Origin: Oscillospiraceae bacterium
GTDB taxonomy: Bacteria > Bacillota > Clostridia > Oscillospirales > Ruminococcaceae
Assembly (NCBI GenBank): GCA_019423445.1
Contig: JAHZBJ010000059.1
Span: forward strand, 1-5,633
Length of the DNA: 5,633 nucleotides
Reading direction: 5' to 3'
The notes under the pieces were generated by a model. That model made no database searches, was not told the DNA's origin, and worked only from the letters and a program-made list of their open reading frames with translations. The stretch's first letter is position 1, and each line of letters begins with the position of its first letter. The translations under genes were made by a program, and so were the position numbers. Shown here piece after piece: positions 4,839 through 5,633 of the stretch.

Positions 4839-5633
4839 ATGTCCGTATTTCGACCCGAGGGGCTCCTTCTGGATACCCCTGAAAATCAACGGCTCACCGG
4901 CAGCCCCGCCGGCCTTGGCCAGGCCATGGCCCAGGAATCGATTCTGGAAGGCAGGGCCGTCCTCTGCGACTATGAGCACAATCTGGTGGTGGATCTGGGC
5001 TGGTGCAAAGGGCTGATCCCCCGTCAGGAGGGAGCTTTGGGTATCCGGGAGGGGGCCACCCGTGATATCGCCATTATCTCCCGGGTAAACAAACCGGTAG
5101 CCTTCGTGGTTCAGGAGCTCCGGGAGATTTCCCCCGGCACCATTCTCCCTGTTCTCAGCCGCAGGCGGGCTCAGGAGCGGTGCCGGGAGGAGTACCTTTC
5201 CCGGCTCCGCCCGGGGGACATTATCCCCGGACGGGTAACCCATCTGGAACCTTTCGGAGCTTTTGTGGATATCGGCTGCGGACTCCCCTCTCTCATCCCC
5301 ATCGATCAAATCTCCGTTTCCCGAATCGCCCATCCCAGGGACCGTTTCCACGCAGGGGAGGATATCCGGGCGGTGGTGCGGACGGTGGAGCCGGGGGGAC
5401 GCATCTGCCTGACCCACAAGGAACTCCTGGGCACCTGGGAAGAAAACGCCGCCCTCTTCCGCCCCGGAGAAACGGTTGCTGGGATCATTCGCTCGGTGGA
5501 GGAATACGGCGTCTTTGTAGAGCTCACCCCCAACCTTGCCGGGCTGGCGGAACCCTGCCCGGGGACTGCCCCAGGACAGCACGCCAGCGTCTACATAAAG
5601 AGCATCATCCCCGACAAGATGAAGATCAAGCTG
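4839..5633 (+). CDS. S1-domain RNA-binding protein, ribosomal protein S1-like (runs off right edge)
   Basis: 265 codons are visible and the frame is still open at the edge. The ATG at 4839 has AGGGAGG 10 nt upstream. Three S1 (OB-fold) repeats can be seen. The first, about residues 34-92, is degenerate (ILEGRAVLCDYEHNLVVDLG, then GLIPRQE). The second, about 126-194, is canonical (GDIIPGRVTHLEPFGAFVDIG, then SLIPIDQIS and a basic stretch, ending RICLTHKEL). The third, from about 210, starts GETVAGIIRSVEEYGVFVEL. Such proteins bind single-stranded RNA and are often annotated as 30S ribosomal protein S1 in Clostridia, though they are shorter than the six-repeat E. coli S1 and a true ribosomal role is not certain. 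The third repeat is nearly complete at the edge, so the protein may end soon after. It probably acts in the cytosol in translation or RNA binding. Confidence 0.88.
   Translation, partial: MSVFRPEGLLLDTPENQRLTGSPAGLGQAMAQESILEGRAVLCDYEHNLVVDLGWCKGLIPRQEGALGIREGATRDIAIISRVNKPVAFVVQELREISPGTILPVLSRRRAQERCREEYLSRLRPGDIIPGRVTHLEPFGAFVDIGCGLPSLIPIDQISVSRIAHPRDRFHAGEDIRAVVRTVEPGGRICLTHKELLGTWEENAALFRPGETVAGIIRSVEEYGVFVELTPNLAGLAEPCPGTAPGQHASVYIKSIIPDKMKIKL

Noticed and set aside
4794..5582. A 262-codon minus-strand frame opposite the S1-domain gene.
   Set aside because: The plus strand encodes clear S1 repeats; the opposite frame shows no recognisable domain and is a shadow.

Overview
The window holds a compact set of housekeeping genes from a GC-rich Gram-positive anaerobe. 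Strong AAGGAGG-type ribosome binding sites, GTG and TTG starts, a DUF951 gene, an M18 aminopeptidase of the clostridial type and a diverged S1-domain protein all fit the Clostridia, most likely the Oscillospiraceae. The genus is inference; there is no rRNA or other marker gene to fix it.

Layout. Six genes run on the minus strand, read from about 4203 down to 1: DUF951 (4012-4203), prfA encoding release factor 1 (2882-3964), the Sua5/TsaC-type threonylcarbamoyl-AMP synthase (1751-2812), coaE encoding dephospho-CoA kinase (1114-1710), a membrane-anchored lytic transglycosylase (695-1099, with a detached remnant at 512-694), and the N-terminal part of an M18 aminopeptidase that runs off the left edge (1-467). 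The gaps are 14 to 69 bp and no convincing terminator lies between the genes, so they probably form one operon. A good sigma-A-type promoter sits just upstream of DUF951 (4250-4279). Two genes run the other way: a small unrecognised 92-residue protein (4415-4693) and an S1-domain RNA-binding protein (4839 to the right edge). The divergent region 4204-4414 holds the leftward promoter and a GC-rich leader with competing inverted repeats.

Functionally the leftward cluster combines translation quality (release factor 1, and the t6A tRNA modification precursor enzyme), coenzyme A synthesis, cell wall turnover and peptide breakdown. The divergent S1 protein is also linked to RNA and translation.

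The clearest anomaly is in the lytic transglycosylase. Its reading frame is cut by an in-frame TAG exactly at the conserved AYxAG motif, and the frame continues intact for 60 more family-like codons. I read it as a recent nonsense mutation or a sequencing error; regulated readthrough is a less likely option. The other points worth a second look are regulatory: a three-arm alternative-hairpin leader before the 92-residue gene, and dyads overlapping both recognisable -10 boxes. I see no mobile element, CRISPR array, tRNA or rRNA gene, or new multi-gene system here.
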